Notes under the pieces: model-generated | Database searches by the model: none | Told to the model about the DNA's origin: nothing | Seen by the model: the letters and a program-made list of their open reading frames with translations, nothing else | Shown: one piece after another, positions 22,986 to 32,761 of the stretch | Layout: every line of letters starts with the position of its first letter | Position numbering within the stretch: the stretch's first letter is position 1 | Translations under genes and position numbers: made by a program | From: Taibaiella chishuiensis | Lineage (GTDB): Bacteria; Bacteroidota; Bacteroidia; Chitinophagales; Chitinophagaceae | Reading direction: 5' to 3' | Assembly (NCBI RefSeq): GCF_003014535.1 | Contig: NZ_PYGD01000004.1 | Location: 248,001 to 312,000, forward strand | Length of the DNA stretch: 64,000 bases

Positions 22986-24359
22986 TCAGGAAAAAAGCGA
23001 CTGGTACACATCACTAACCTTGGTGGCCAGCCGTATGGCGATACCGAAATTGGCCTGGTCGAGCCCTTTGGCATTGGCTTTAGGGATAATGATCGCGTCC
23101 ATACCCATTTTGGCTGCTTCGGCTATGCGTTGTTCAATGCGGTTTACCGCCCTTATTTCGCCGCTCAGGCCTACTTCGCCCACCAGGCATATATTGGAAG
23201 GCAGGGCCGTGTCTTCGTACGAGGAAAGCAGGGCGCACACGATCGCCAGGTCTATGGAGGGGTCTTCGATCTTAAGACCACCGGCGATATTGAGGAATAC
23301 GTCTTTGGAGCCGAAATGAAAACCGCCGCGTTTTTCGAGCACAGCCAGCAGCAATTGCAGCCTGCGCAGGTCGAAGCCGTTGGTGGTGCGCTGCGGGGTG
23401 CCGTATACAGCCTGGCTGGCCAGCGCCTGTACTTCGATCATCATGGGGCGCAGGCCCTCGATGGCCGCTGCTATGGCGATACCGCTCAGCGGCTCGTCGT
23501 GCTGGGTCAGCAATACTTCCGAAGGATTGGTGATACCCCGCATACCATTGGATGTCATTTCATAAATACCGAGTTCCGAGGTGGAACCAAAACGGTTTTT
23601 CAGCGTGCGCAGTATGCGGTAGGCATAGTGGCGGTCGCCTTCGAACTGCAGTACGGTATCGACCATATGCTCGAGTATTTTGGGCCCGGCAATGGTGCCG
23701 TCTTTGGTAATATGACCGATGATGCATACCGGCGTACCGGTTTGTTTGGCAAAACGCTGCAGTTCGGCGGCGCATTCACGTACCTGCGATACGCTGCCCG
23801 GCGCGCTTTCGATATAAGGCGATTCCAGGGTCTGTATCGAATCGATGATGACCCATTGTGGTTTTATCTTTTTGATCTCCTGGAAAATAGTCGCCGTATC
23901 GGTAGCGGTAAGCAGGAACAGGTTTTCGTTTTTTTGACCTACCCGTTCCGCCCGCATCTTGATCTGGTGGGCGCTTTCTTCGCCCGAAACATAGAGGGTG
24001 CGCATGCCCTGCCAGTGCAGGGCGCATTGCAGGAAGAGGGTGGACTTACCGATACCGGGTTCGCCCGCTACCAATACCACCGAACCCTGTACCAGGCCAC
24101 CACCCAGGGTGCGGTTGAGCTCGCTGTCGGGCAGGGTTTGCCGCGTTTCTTCTTCGGCTACGATGGTCTCTATGCTTTTGGCCTTGCCGGCCTGTTTGTT
24201 CTCTTCATGCCACAGGTCCGTTACCTGTTGCTTGCCGTTCGTTTTCTCTACCCGTTCTTCCACAAAGGAGTTCCAGGAGCCGCATGCGGGGCATTTACCG
24301 GCCCATTTGGGACTTTCGTAGCCGCATTGCTGGCAAAAAAAAGCTGTTTTATTTTTCAA
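22986..24359 (-). CDS. radA: DNA repair protein RadA
   Basis: 457 residues. A four-Cys zinc finger (CQQCGYESPKWAGKCPACGSW) is followed by a RecA-like ATPase (Walker A GEPGIGKST), the RadA-specific KNRFG motif (KNRFGSTSELGIYEM) and a C-terminal Lon-like domain without protease function. RadA promotes branch migration of recombination intermediates. The start codon is TTG at 24359, directly before the zinc finger; no ATG lies nearby in frame. It heads the radA-serC unit. Confidence 0.97.
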   Translation of the reverse strand: MKNKTAFFCQQCGYESPKWAGKCPACGSWNSFVEERVEKTNGKQQVTDLWHEENKQAGKAKSIETIVAEEETRQTLPDSELNRTLGGGLVQGSVVLVAGEPGIGKSTLFLQCALHWQGMRTLYVSGEESAHQIKMRAERVGQKNENLFLLTATDTATIFQEIKKIKPQWVIIDSIQTLESPYIESAPGSVSQVRECAAELQRFAKQTGTPVCIIGHITKDGTIAGPKILEHMVDTVLQFEGDRHYAYRILRTLKNRFGSTSELGIYEMTSNGMRGITNPSEVLLTQHDEPLSGIAIAAAIEGLRPMMIEVQALASQAVYGTPQRTTNGFDLRRLQLLLAVLEKRGGFHFGSKDVFLNIAGGLKIEDPSIDLAIVCALLSSYEDTALPSNICLVGEVGLSGEIRAVNRIEQRIAEAAKMGMDAIIIPKANAKGLDQANFGIAIRLATKVSDVYQSLFS

Positions 24360-24697
24360 TGATTCTGTTTTATACTATCGCTTCCCGATAAGACTGCAAT
24401 TTACCGATTAGTTTTATTATCTGCCGGGCGATTGGTAGAAAACAGGTCCGGGTAAAAAGCGTTTACCGGTGTTTTTCTGGGTTCGCCAGGCCAAAGGCGC
24501 TAACAGGAAGGTATAAAACAGGAGGGAGCAGCATAACAGCGTATAGCCGATAGGATATCAACTCCGGGAGGACGCGTGGTGCCCCTGGGTAAAATACGGG
24601 ACCGGCATTGTGCATCGGTTGATCAGAGATAAAACACGCTATTTATTACAGCATACCGATCCTTCGGGGAGAACTTTTAAGACCGAAAAAAGGGCAT

Positions 24698-24760
24698 AAA
24701 AAAAACCGTCCCGAAAAATCAGGACGGCCTTCTTACTAACCCTTTAAATTCATTAAGCAG
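24698..24760 (-). ncRNA. candidate small RNA or mini-ORF transcript
   Basis: On the minus strand a -7 element TATTTTTG (24772-24765) is followed within about 60 nt by the hairpin CCGTCC-N10-GGACGG (arms 24727-24722 and 24711-24706) and eight T residues (24705-24698), a clear intrinsic terminator. The resulting transcript of about 60 nt contains only ATG AAT TTA AAG GGT TAG (24753-24736, MNLKG), followed by a purine-rich AAGAAGG. It could be an independent small RNA, a leader-peptide unit, or a prematurely terminated leader. No family assignment is possible from sequence alone. Confidence 0.45.
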
Positions 24761-25002
24761 GACACAAAAATAATGCGCTTCTGCGGTTCTAAAAAATCAA
24801 ATTTCTGTCACATCCCTGATTGAAATCGGCGTAGTCAGGTTTGTTTTGTTTTAAGTTATTGTATTTTAATTAGTTGTAAATATTTCCACCTTTAAGTTGA
24901 TGGTTTAATTATTTTATTTTTTATTTTAAAAAGAAATAATTTGTCCCTTTTGCTATGCTTTTGCCCTATGTCGGGAAGCCGGCAAATGGCGGGTTGATAT
25001 GC

Positions 25003-25033
25003 AACAATGCCCGGAACAGGTCCGGGCATTGTT
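25003..25033. terminator. hairpin after icd
   Basis: Perfect 13-bp stem AACAATGCCCGGA (25003-25015) with 25021-25033, 5-nt loop, 27 bp past the icd stop. The T-tract in the minus direction is weak. Confidence 0.65.
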
Positions 25034-25059
25034 TATTTCGGGTTGATGTTCACCGTGTT

Positions 25060-26415
25060 TTATTGTTCTGCTTTATTCAGCATTACCGGTTCGATCTGAA
25101 CGCCCATATTTTTAATGATCTCCGTTGCAAATTCGCTGGTCTTCAGCAGGGTGGCATCGGTCATCAGGTTGTAGAAGTCGATGGTTACGCGTTTACGCAT
25201 AATGGTAGCGCTCAGGCCGTTCACGATCAGTTGTGCGGCTTCGTGCCAGCCCAGGTATTCGAGCATCATTACTCCACTCAGGATCAGGGAGGAGGGGTTC
25301 ATGGTGTCGGTATTGGCAAAGCGCGGTGCGGTACCGTGCGTAGCTTCGAAAACGGCATAACCGGTATCGTAGTTGATATTGGCGCCCGGTGCGATACCGA
25401 TACCGCCCACCGCTGCAGCCAGGGCATCGGAAATATAATCGCCGTTCAGGTTCAGCGTAGCGACTACAGAATAATCTTTAGGCGCCAGCAGGATCTGCTG
25501 CAGGAAGTTGTCGGCGATCACATCGTTGATCACCAGTTTGCCTTTCTGTTTGGCTTCGTTGATGGCGGCATTGGCTTCGGCTTCGCCTTTCTCTTTTTTA
25601 ATGGTTTCCCACTCGTCCCAGGTAAACACTTGGTCGCCAAATTCCCTTTTCGCTACTTCGTAACCCCAGTTTTTGAAGCCGCCTTCGGTAAATTTCATGA
25701 TATTGCCTTTGTGGACCAGCGTCAGCGTAGTGCGTTTCTGTTCCAGGGCAAATTCGATGGCCGAGCGTACCAGGCGCTCGGAGCCCTCGCGGGATACCGG
25801 CTTAACGCCAAAGGAAGAGCTTTCGGGGAATCGGATCTGGGTAACGCCCATTTCGTCGATCAGGAATTTGCAGAACTTTTCGGCTTCCGGCGTGCCGGCT
25901 TTATATTCGATACCGGCATAGATATCTTCCGTGTTTTCGCGGAAGATCACCATGTCTACCCATTCCGGGTGTTTTACCGGCGAGGGTACGCCGTTGAACC
26001 AACGTACAGGGCGCAGGCATACATAAAGATCAAGCGTCTGGCGCATGGCCACATTCAGCGAACGGATACCGCCGCCTGTAGGCGTGGTCAGCGGTCCTTT
26101 TATAGATACCAGGTATTCTTTGGCAATATCCAGACTTTCAGCAGGCAGCCACTCGCCGGTTTGGTTAAATGCTTTTTCACCAGCAAGTATTTCTTTCCAG
26201 TGTATTTTGCGGCTACCGTTATAGGCTTTTTCTACAGCAGTATCCAGTACTCTTACCGATGCTTTCCATATATCCGGACCGATACCGTCGCCTTCGATAA
26301 AAGGGATGATGGGATGTGCAGGAACGTTAAGTTTTTTGCCGGCGCCCATTGTTATTTTTTCACCGGTAGTATGATTTTCTGTATGATTTTGTGCGGCTGC
26401 ATTTGCCTCTGTCAT
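25060..26415 (-). CDS. icd: isocitrate dehydrogenase, probably NADP-dependent
   Basis: 451 residues. It oxidises isocitrate to 2-oxoglutarate and CO2 in the TCA cycle. [14 protein letters not shown], the substrate segment [28 protein letters not shown], the metal-site [14 protein letters not shown] and the cofactor loop THGTAPRFA are all in place. The last matches the THGTAPKYA loop of NADP enzymes conservatively. An about 35-residue N-terminal extension rich in Asn, Thr and Ala precedes the conserved domain. The gene stands alone, divergent from the MCE gene. Confidence 0.95.
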   Translation of the reverse strand: MTEANAAAQNHTENHTTGEKITMGAGKKLNVPAHPIIPFIEGDGIGPDIWKASVRVLDTAVEKAYNGSRKIHWKEILAGEKAFNQTGEWLPAESLDIAKEYLVSIKGPLTTPTGGGIRSLNVAMRQTLDLYVCLRPVRWFNGVPSPVKHPEWVDMVIFRENTEDIYAGIEYKAGTPEAEKFCKFLIDEMGVTQIRFPESSSFGVKPVSREGSERLVRSAIEFALEQKRTTLTLVHKGNIMKFTEGGFKNWGYEVAKREFGDQVFTWDEWETIKKEKGEAEANAAINEAKQKGKLVINDVIADNFLQQILLAPKDYSVVATLNLNGDYISDALAAAVGGIGIAPGANINYDTGYAVFEATHGTAPRFANTDTMNPSSLILSGVMMLEYLGWHEAAQLIVNGLSATIMRKRVTIDFYNLMTDATLLKTSEFATEIIKNMGVQIEPVMLNKAEQ

Positions 26416-26578
26416 GAGTATTATATTTTTGTGAAACAGAACGTAAAATTACGCATAAACAGCGGAATTCAGCGTTATTAAGCGAAAAGAATGTGCTCAT
26501 TATTTATAGATATTTTGACAGCGCATCTTCGTGTTTGGTAATCTTTTATTAGTTACTTTTACAGCAAATAAAAAATAT

Positions 26579-27532
26579 ATGGCATTTAAACTAAAGCATG
26601 AGGCGAAGATCGGGATATTGGTAGCGGTGACGATTATTTTGTTTATTCTTGGGTTTAATTTTTTAAGGGGCAGAGGGGTCTTTTCGAGCGACAAAGAATA
26701 CTTCACTTATTATGATAATGTACAGGGCCTGCAGGAGTCGGCAGTGGTGCAGCTTAAAGGACTTACCGTAGGCCGTGTTTCTGAAATCAAATTGCAGGGC
26801 GATAAGATCAAAGTAACCTTCCTGCTGAAAAAAGACGTGAAAATACCGGTGGGCTCCGTTGCCCAGCTGGCTTCCGCCGACCTGATCTCGGGTACCAAGA
26901 TCATTTCCCTTAATATGACCAACAGCACGCAGTACATCGCTGCAGGCGGCCAGGTTACGGGCAAGGCTTCAGGTGGTATTCTCGACAACCTGTCCGACCA
27001 GGTATCGCCGCTGGTGGGCGTTATGCAACATACCGTGATCTCGCTCGATACCCTGCTGAATTCTGTCAACAACGTAATTAACGAAGATGCACGGCGCCAC
27101 CTCAACAGCAGTTTCGCTTCCCTGGAATCGGGTCTGGATCAGCTCTCCGCCTTATCGGCCAAACTGAATGCCCAGAGCGGTAACCTGGCAGCCGTTATTT
27201 CCAATGCCAACAGCATTACCGGTAACCTGGCCAACAGCAATGCAAGAATTACCAATACCCTGGGCAACCTCGAAGAGTTTTCGGGTTCGCTGCGTAATGC
27301 CCCGGTAGGGCAGACCCTTGAAAAGCTGCAGCAGACGGCCGATCAGCTACAGGGTATCGTGAGCAAAATAAACAACAGCGAAGGCAGTCTCGGTTTGCTG
27401 ATGAGCGATAAAAAACTCTACAACAACCTGAGCAGTACTTTGGGCACGCTCGATACGCTGCTCGGCGACCTGAAACAACATCCTTCCCGTTATATCAATG
27501 TATCGGTATTCGGACGGAAGGCCAAAGACTAA
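26579..27532 (+). CDS. MCE/MlaD-family lipid transport protein
   Basis: 317 residues from ATG 26579 (MAFKLKHEAKIGILV); the frame upstream to 26531 is the promoter area. A single N-terminal membrane helix (IGILVAVTIILFILGFNFL) is followed by one MCE domain (VQGLQESAVVQLKGLTVGRVSEI, ADLISGTKIISL) and a long Asn/Ser/Leu-rich helical tail (200-300) that may form a coiled-coil tube. MlaD-type proteins pair with an MlaE permease and MlaF ATPase to move phospholipids between membranes. Neither gene is adjacent here. A probable promoter is TTTG (26534-26537), 16 bp, TACTTTTA. Confidence 0.9.
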   Translation: MAFKLKHEAKIGILVAVTIILFILGFNFLRGRGVFSSDKEYFTYYDNVQGLQESAVVQLKGLTVGRVSEIKLQGDKIKVTFLLKKDVKIPVGSVAQLASADLISGTKIISLNMTNSTQYIAAGGQVTGKASGGILDNLSDQVSPLVGVMQHTVISLDTLLNSVNNVINEDARRHLNSSFASLESGLDQLSALSAKLNAQSGNLAAVISNANSITGNLANSNARITNTLGNLEEFSGSLRNAPVGQTLEKLQQTADQLQGIVSKINNSEGSLGLLMSDKKLYNNLSSTLGTLDTLLGDLKQHPSRYINVSVFGRKAKD

Positions 27533-27555
27533 AAGCGGTTTTAATAAACATATAC

Positions 27556-27590
27556 AGCCCCGCAACCTCCCGGTTGGCGGGGCTTTTTTT
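27556..27590 (+). terminator. terminator of MCE gene
   Basis: AGCCCCGCAACC with GGTTGGCGGGGCT (one bulge) followed by seven T residues (27584-27590). Strong intrinsic terminator. Confidence 0.9.
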
Positions 27591-27593
27591 ATA

Positions 27594-27659
27594 GGTCAAG
27601 CAAAATTTTCTGGGCGATAAAAGCCTTGTTCTTAAAACGAGTCATCATTTTGCCTGACC
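27594..27659. repeat. 13-bp inverted repeat flanking 40 bp
   Basis: GGTCAAGCAAAAT (27594-27606) and ATTTTGCCTGACC (27647-27659) are complementary with one G-T difference, immediately after the MCE terminator. The rest of the 27533-27993 intergenic region (461 bp) shows no gene. The pair may be the ends of a small non-autonomous element or a structured RNA. Confidence 0.5.
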
Positions 27660-27941
27660 CTTATTTATTTCCTTAGCTATTTGTAGTGCCTCGCTACGAA
27701 TTTACCTGGCCTGGCAGCTAAACTATTTGCAGCAGTGGAATACGAGTTTTTCTCGCAGCGATACGGCGACGCAGCGAACGGGTGCATATTGGTCGTAACA
27801 TCTGGTCAACAGCCGCGTTGAAATGCTTTACTCAAATCAGGTAAGTATACCGGAGTCCCCCAACTTTTTCGCTTGATCCTTTTTTGTGAAGTATTGCCCG
27901 TAGCGGGACACTGTGAGTAGCGTTGGTTGCCGTAAATCGAA

Positions 27942-27967
27942 AAAAGCATGCCGGACGGCATGCTTTT
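27942..27967 (-). terminator. terminator of cold-shock gene
   Basis: AAAAGCATGCC (27942-27952) pairs with GGCATGCTTTT (27957-27967), 4-nt loop, 26 bp past the csp stop. The minus-strand T-run comes from the left-arm A residues. Confidence 0.8.
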
Positions 27968-27993
27968 CCCAATAAAAAAAATATGAATAGAAA

Positions 27994-28185
27994 TTAGAGA
28001 ACGACTACGTTCACTGCATTCAGACCTTTTTTACCATTGCGTACTTCATAGGAAACTTTATCGTGCTCACGGATCTCACCAGCGAGATCAGAAATGTGAA
28101 CGAAAACATCCTGGCTACCATCGTTAGGTGTAATGAAACCAAATCCTTTGGTAACATTGAAGAATTTTACTGTACCTTCTTGCAT
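27994..28185 (-). CDS. cold-shock domain protein
   Basis: 63 residues from ATG 28185 (MQEGTVKFF); an upstream ATG at 28215 would add MHFINFYFFK and lies on the promoter. The RNA-binding motifs KGFGFI (RNP1) and DVFVHIS (RNP2) are exact. CspA-type proteins bind single-stranded RNA and DNA and melt mRNA structure. Single-gene unit with TACCTTTG at 28220-28213. Confidence 0.96.
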   Translation of the reverse strand: MQEGTVKFFNVTKGFGFITPNDGSQDVFVHISDLAGEIREHDKVSYEVRNGKKGLNAVNVVVL

Positions 28186-28212
28186 TTTAAAAAAATAAAA
28201 ATTAATAAAGTG

Positions 28213-28220
28213 CAAAGGTA
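28213..28220 (-). promoter_or_regulatory. -7 promoter element of cold-shock gene
   Basis: TACCTTTG on the minus strand, 28 bp before the ATG at 28185. The leader is short, unlike the long thermosensing leaders of enterobacterial cspA. Confidence 0.55.
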
Positions 28221-28443
28221 AGGAAAAAATATGATCAATAATATCATTTGATCGGTATTTATATTAAAAAAGCTTATAGCACGATCAGCAGTATATTTTT
28301 GGGATGTGCCGTAAACCTGCAGGCAGCGTTTATAGCGCCCAAACCTCGTTTTCCTGGTTATGCAGCGCCTGTTGGCGCCGGTTATGGTACAGGTAGCCTT
28401 CAGATGCGTCTTTTTAATATAACCTTTATTTAATCCATATCTT

Positions 28444-30381
28444 ATGAAAAGAAGAACGACTTTTTACCGGTCGCTGGTACTGCTATGCCTGTGCCTGCTC
28501 GCCGGTACCGGAACGAGGGCACAGCCGGTACCCGATAATACCGAAGGCCGGCTTTGGCGGCTTGCCAAAACCTGGGGTTATGTACGCTACTACCATCCCG
28601 GCGTATGTACCCTTAACTGGGATAGTCTGCTGTATGCCCAGGTACCCCTGGTCGAAAGTGCGACGACCAATGCCGCCTTTAACGACCATATGCTGGCGAT
28701 GCTGGAATATGCCGGGCAGATACCGGCCGCCCAGGCAACGGTAGCGCCGGTAGCCGACACCAACCTCAACCTGGACCTGGGCTGGGTTAGCGATACCGTA
28801 TTCTCGCCGCAGGTAAGGGCCTTTCTCGATACCTTTAAAAGCAGGGCAGGGCGTAACCTGGCCCTCGGTTGTCTGCACGACGATTTCAATATCCTCGTGG
28901 GCATAGCCAAAGACACGGTAAAGTTGCCCGCCAACTACAATGACCCGGCCTTCCGGCTTACCACGGCTATTCATTACTGGAACCTGGTCAACTACCTGGC
29001 GCCTTACCGCAGCCTGGCCGACTACAGTTGGGATAAGGCCTTATTCGATGCCATAACGCCCGTAAAGGATGCCCTGGACGAAGAACGGTTCCTGTTTGCG
29101 CTGGCGGGTATGCAGGCGCGTATGGACGACTCGCACGGTTCGTTTTCCAACCTTCTGAACCGCTACTGGGGCACCTATAACCCGGGTATAGCGGTAAAAC
29201 GGGTGGAAAACAAGTACGTGGTCATGATGATTAAAGACAGTACCTGGGGCATACAGCCCGGCGATGTGCTGACCCATATTAACGGCAGCCCGGTGGATAG
29301 CTTCGTGGGGGCAGGCAAACGGCTTATGGCTTATTCCAACGACGATGGGCTGTACCGTAATGTAAGCCGTATACTGTTCAAAGGGATGAACAATACCCTT
29401 GTCAACCTGGAATTGCGCAATGCGGCAGGACAGGCCTACAACAAGAGCCTGACGCGCAACATGGACCTGGATACCTGGACCAGCTGGCGGCAGAACCTGC
29501 CGCAGCAAGCCTGGCGCGTATTGTGCAACGGGTATGGCTATGCGCATATCGGTATGCTTAACGAAGATAATATCGATAGTATGTACGATGCGCTGAAAGA
29601 CCGGCCCGGTATCGTTTTCGACAGCAGGACCTATCCCAATTTCTCCTTCCTGGAGTTGTACAGGCGGTTTATGACCGGGCCGGTGCATTCTGCCAATATC
29701 TTTGAGCCCGATCGTTTTTCGCCGGGTTTGTACCGCGTAAAAAGCGATGCCGGCAACTATAACTTCACGAATCCCCAGGCTTACAACGGTAAGATCTTTT
29801 TTATTGTTAATGAAGAGACGCAAAGTGCCTCTGAATGCATGGTACAGTATATGCGGCGGGCGCCCGGCGTCAGGGTGGTGGGTACGCAAACGGCCGGGGC
29901 CGATGGCAATGTCAATATGTTTAGCCTGCCGGGCGGCAACCATACCCTTTATTTTACGGCTATAGGATATTACTACCACGACTGGTACCAATGCCAGCGT
30001 AACGGGCTCCGCATCGATGAGGTAGTGCCGCAGACCATTGCGGGCATCAGGGCAGGGAAGGACGAGCAACTGGAGTACATTACCGGCTGCACCACCGGTA
30101 TCAAAGGCGGCGCCGGCCAGGCGCCGGAGATACTGGTATATCCCAACCCGGCCGGAAAGTTGCTGTATATCGACCTGCAACTCCGGCAGGCTACACAGCT
30201 CCATGGCCGGGTAACCGATATGACCGGCCGGTTGCTTATGACCGTAGACTTTGGAAAAGCAGGGGCGGGCAGGGCTACACATACGCTCGAACTGGGCGGC
30301 CTGGCGCCGGGTTTGTACCTGTTGCAGATCAGTACGGATACCGGGCAGTCGCAGACCCTGAAGATCAGTGTGCAGGGATAG
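28444..30381 (+). CDS. secreted S41-family peptidase with T9SS type A sorting domain
   Basis: 645 residues. A signal peptide (LLCLCLLAGTGTRAQ) starts the protein. The N-terminal domain (about 25-200) is of the kind found before TSPc domains. GIQPGDVLTHINGSPVD (about 270) is a degenerate PDZ region. The S41 core has RPGIVFDSRTYPN and NEETQSASECMVQYM, with Ser463 in the SASE nucleophile motif. The last about 85 residues (ILVYPNPAGKLLYID..., GRLLMTVDFG, GLYLLQIS) form a T9SS C-terminal sorting domain, so it should be exported through the type IX system to the cell surface. It converges on atpA across a terminator. Confidence 0.9.
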   Translation: MKRRTTFYRSLVLLCLCLLAGTGTRAQPVPDNTEGRLWRLAKTWGYVRYYHPGVCTLNWDSLLYAQVPLVESATTNAAFNDHMLAMLEYAGQIPAAQATVAPVADTNLNLDLGWVSDTVFSPQVRAFLDTFKSRAGRNLALGCLHDDFNILVGIAKDTVKLPANYNDPAFRLTTAIHYWNLVNYLAPYRSLADYSWDKALFDAITPVKDALDEERFLFALAGMQARMDDSHGSFSNLLNRYWGTYNPGIAVKRVENKYVVMMIKDSTWGIQPGDVLTHINGSPVDSFVGAGKRLMAYSNDDGLYRNVSRILFKGMNNTLVNLELRNAAGQAYNKSLTRNMDLDTWTSWRQNLPQQAWRVLCNGYGYAHIGMLNEDNIDSMYDALKDRPGIVFDSRTYPNFSFLELYRRFMTGPVHSANIFEPDRFSPGLYRVKSDAGNYNFTNPQAYNGKIFFIVNEETQSASECMVQYMRRAPGVRVVGTQTAGADGNVNMFSLPGGNHTLYFTAIGYYYHDWYQCQRNGLRIDEVVPQTIAGIRAGKDEQLEYITGCTTGIKGGAGQAPEILVYPNPAGKLLYIDLQLRQATQLHGRVTDMTGRLLMTVDFGKAGAGRATHTLELGGLAPGLYLLQISTDTGQSQTLKISVQG

Positions 30382-30428
30382 TATGGTTCAGGTAGTATCG
30401 CTGTCCTGCAACAAACAGGCTGCAAAAG

Positions 30429-30457
30429 CAAAGCCCCGCAAGATTTGCGGGGCTTTG
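30429..30457. terminator. bidirectional terminator between S41 protease and atpA
   Basis: CAAAGCCCCGCAA (30429-30441) pairs with TTGCGGGGCTTTG (30445-30457) around a GAT loop. It ends the ATP synthase operon, 28 bp past the atpA stop. Confidence 0.85.
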
Positions 30458-30485
30458 TCTATATAATTTATCGTGTCGGATACGA

Positions 30486-32063
30486 TTATTTGAACTGGGG
30501 GATAAGGCCCTGAGCCAGGCTTACCATTTTGTTCAGGCCGTCTTCAGGCAGGTTGCCTTTTTTGAATTCAACCAGCAGTTCCGGCATTTTAGATTCCATT
30601 TCCAGCATGAACGCATCTTCAAAAGCACGGATGTTTTTAACCGGTACTTCACGCAGCAGGTTGTTGGTACCTAAGTAGATAATCGCAACTTGTTTTTCTA
30701 CGGGGTAAGGGTTGAACTGGGCCTGCTTCAGGATTTCCACGTTACGGGCGCCTTTATCGATTACGTTTTTAGTAGCGGCATCAAGGTCACCACCGAATTT
30801 GGAGAAGGCTTCCATCTCGCGGAAGAGGGCCTGATCCAGTTTCAGGGTACCGGATACTTTTTTCATGGATTTGATCTGAGCGCTACCACCTACACGGCTT
30901 ACCGAGATACCTACGTTGATCGCAGGACGGATACCGGCGTTGAACAGGTTACCTTCCAGGAAGATCTGTCCGTCGGTAATGGAGATTACGTTGGTAGGGA
31001 TATAAGCAGATACGTCACCAGCCTGTGTTTCGATGATCGGCAGTGCCGTCAGGGAACCACCGCCTTTAACCATGTGGCGGATGCTTTCCGGCAGATCGTT
31101 CATGTTCTTAACGATCTCGTCGTTGTTGATCACTTTCGCAGCACGCTCGAGCAGACGGCTATGCAGGTAGAATACGTCACCAGGATAAGCCTCACGACCC
31201 GGAGGACGACGGAGCAGCAGGGACACCTCACGGTAAGCTACGGCCTGTTTGGACAGATCATCGTATACTACCAGTGCAGGACGTCCGGTATCGCGGAAGA
31301 ACTCGCCGATCGCAGCGCCGGCAAACGGAGCATAGAACTGCAGCGGGGCCGGGTCAGCGGCCGATGCGCAGACGATGGTGGTATAAGCCATCGCACCATT
31401 TTCTTCCAGTACTTTCATTACGTTGGCTACGGTAGATGCTTTCTGACCGATTGCTACATAGATACAATATACGGGTTTGCCCGCAGCATAAAATTCTTTC
31501 TGATTGATGATGGTATCGAGACAGATAGCGGTTTTACCGGTACCACGGTCACCGATTACCAGCTCACGCTGGCCACGGCCGATGGGGATCATGGCATCGA
31601 TAGATTTGATACCCGTCTGCAGCGGCTCTTTTACCGGCTCACGGAACAGTACGCCCGGAGCTTTACGTTCGATCGGCATTTCGTACAGTTCGCCTGCGAT
31701 CGGACCTTTACCGTCGATAGGCTCGCCCAGTGTGTTTACCACCCGACCGATCAGGCCTTCACCTACTTTAATGGAAGCGATGTTACCGGTACGGCGTACT
31801 TTAGCACCTTCTTTAATACCAGCGCCTTCACCCATCAATACCACACCCACGTTATCTTCTTCCAGGTTAAGGGCGATTGCTTTGGTTCCGTCTTCAAACT
31901 CAACCAACTCACCCTGGCGCACACCGCCCAGGCCGTATACACGGGCAATACCATCACCCACTTGCAGTACCGTACCTACCTCTTCAAGATCGGCAGAACC
32001 GTTAAAGTTGCTTAGCTGCTGGCGTAATATCGCCGATATTTCATCAGGTTTAATCTCAACCAT
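30486..32063 (-). CDS. atpA: ATP synthase subunit alpha
   Basis: 525 residues. Non-catalytic nucleotide-binding subunit of F1. Walker [57 protein letters not shown] region and the N-terminal beta-barrel with [21 protein letters not shown] are all conserved. Last gene of the atpB-E-F-H-A operon: a terminator follows directly and the convergent S41 gene excludes atpG downstream, although atpG normally follows atpA in this phylum. Confidence 0.98.
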   Translation of the reverse strand: MVEIKPDEISAILRQQLSNFNGSADLEEVGTVLQVGDGIARVYGLGGVRQGELVEFEDGTKAIALNLEEDNVGVVLMGEGAGIKEGAKVRRTGNIASIKVGEGLIGRVVNTLGEPIDGKGPIAGELYEMPIERKAPGVLFREPVKEPLQTGIKSIDAMIPIGRGQRELVIGDRGTGKTAICLDTIINQKEFYAAGKPVYCIYVAIGQKASTVANVMKVLEENGAMAYTTIVCASAADPAPLQFYAPFAGAAIGEFFRDTGRPALVVYDDLSKQAVAYREVSLLLRRPPGREAYPGDVFYLHSRLLERAAKVINNDEIVKNMNDLPESIRHMVKGGGSLTALPIIETQAGDVSAYIPTNVISITDGQIFLEGNLFNAGIRPAINVGISVSRVGGSAQIKSMKKVSGTLKLDQALFREMEAFSKFGGDLDAATKNVIDKGARNVEILKQAQFNPYPVEKQVAIIYLGTNNLLREVPVKNIRAFEDAFMLEMESKMPELLVEFKKGNLPEDGLNKMVSLAQGLIPQFK

Positions 32064-32121
32064 TGTTTAGGAATATTAAGAAGTTTGAACTGTTATTTTA
32101 TTGTCTGTATCCTGTTGCAGC

Positions 32122-32685
32122 TTAGATGTCTGCGATGTACAGGTTCTTGGTAAATTGTTTTTTAATGTCATTCAGGTCACGGCGAACGCTTGCATCGAAG
32201 AATCTGTCTCCGATCTCAAGAATGAATCCGCCGATCAGGCTGGCGTCGACGCTGGTTTTGAGGGCAACGGTACCGCCGTCTTTAATCGATGCGGCCACTT
32301 TGCTTTCAATCAGGTTGGTCAGCTCGGTATCGATGGCTGTAGCTGTGGTCAGGTGTACGGTCTTCACATTCCTAATTTCGTTGTCCTGGTCTACATAAGC
32401 CTGTACAATTTCAGGGAGGAAGAACTCGCGTCCTTTTTTGATCATCAGCTCGATAAAGCCAAGGGTAACAGCGCTGATCTTGCCTTCGAACAGGATTTTG
32501 ATCAGTGCGGTTTTTTTATCCCCTTTAACTACCGGGCTTTTCAGCATCAGCACAAAATCAGGATTACTCTGGCAAACTCCTTTGATTAATTCTATGTCCT
32601 TCAACACCGCATCCAGCGAATTTTGCTCTTTAGCGAGGTCAATCAGCGATTTGGCATATCTTGAAGCGAGACGAGGGTTCTGCAT
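32122..32685 (-). CDS. atpH: ATP synthase subunit delta
   Basis: 187 residues, normal for the delta (OSCP-like) stalk subunit that joins F1 to the b-subunit stator. The N-terminal helical domain begins NPRLASRYAKSLIDLAKEQ, and the C-terminal motif ASLIGGFILEIGDRFFDASVRRDLNDIKKQF is diagnostic. 58 bp from atpA and 76 bp from atpF. Confidence 0.95.
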   Translation of the reverse strand: MQNPRLASRYAKSLIDLAKEQNSLDAVLKDIELIKGVCQSNPDFVLMLKSPVVKGDKKTALIKILFEGKISAVTLGFIELMIKKGREFFLPEIVQAYVDQDNEIRNVKTVHLTTATAIDTELTNLIESKVAASIKDGGTVALKTSVDASLIGGFILEIGDRFFDASVRRDLNDIKKQFTKNLYIADI

Positions 32686-32761
32686 TATTTTGATTTGATA
32701 TTATTTCTTAATTCGGTAACCGGTACTCTTTGTAGTACTGCCGGGTAGGGCAGCAACAGGC

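Larger units (their letters stand above)
24360..25059. other. 700-bp intergenic region with candidate small RNA
   Basis: No protein gene recognised. The part at 24400-24690 has no structure I can name. 24698-24760 holds a candidate small transcript on the minus strand. 24840-24950 is strongly AT-rich. 25003-25033 is a hairpin after icd. The left end carries the radA promoter, not clearly visible. Confidence 0.6.

Noticed and set aside
24955-26481. 508-residue open frame antisense to icd
   Set aside because: Overlaps the whole of icd and has low-complexity composition without motifs. Similar shadows opposite radA, atpA and the S41 gene at 28444 were left out for the same reason.
28248-28433. 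61-residue open frame upstream of the T9SS protease
   Set aside because: No RBS, motif or conservation sign; appears to be leader DNA.
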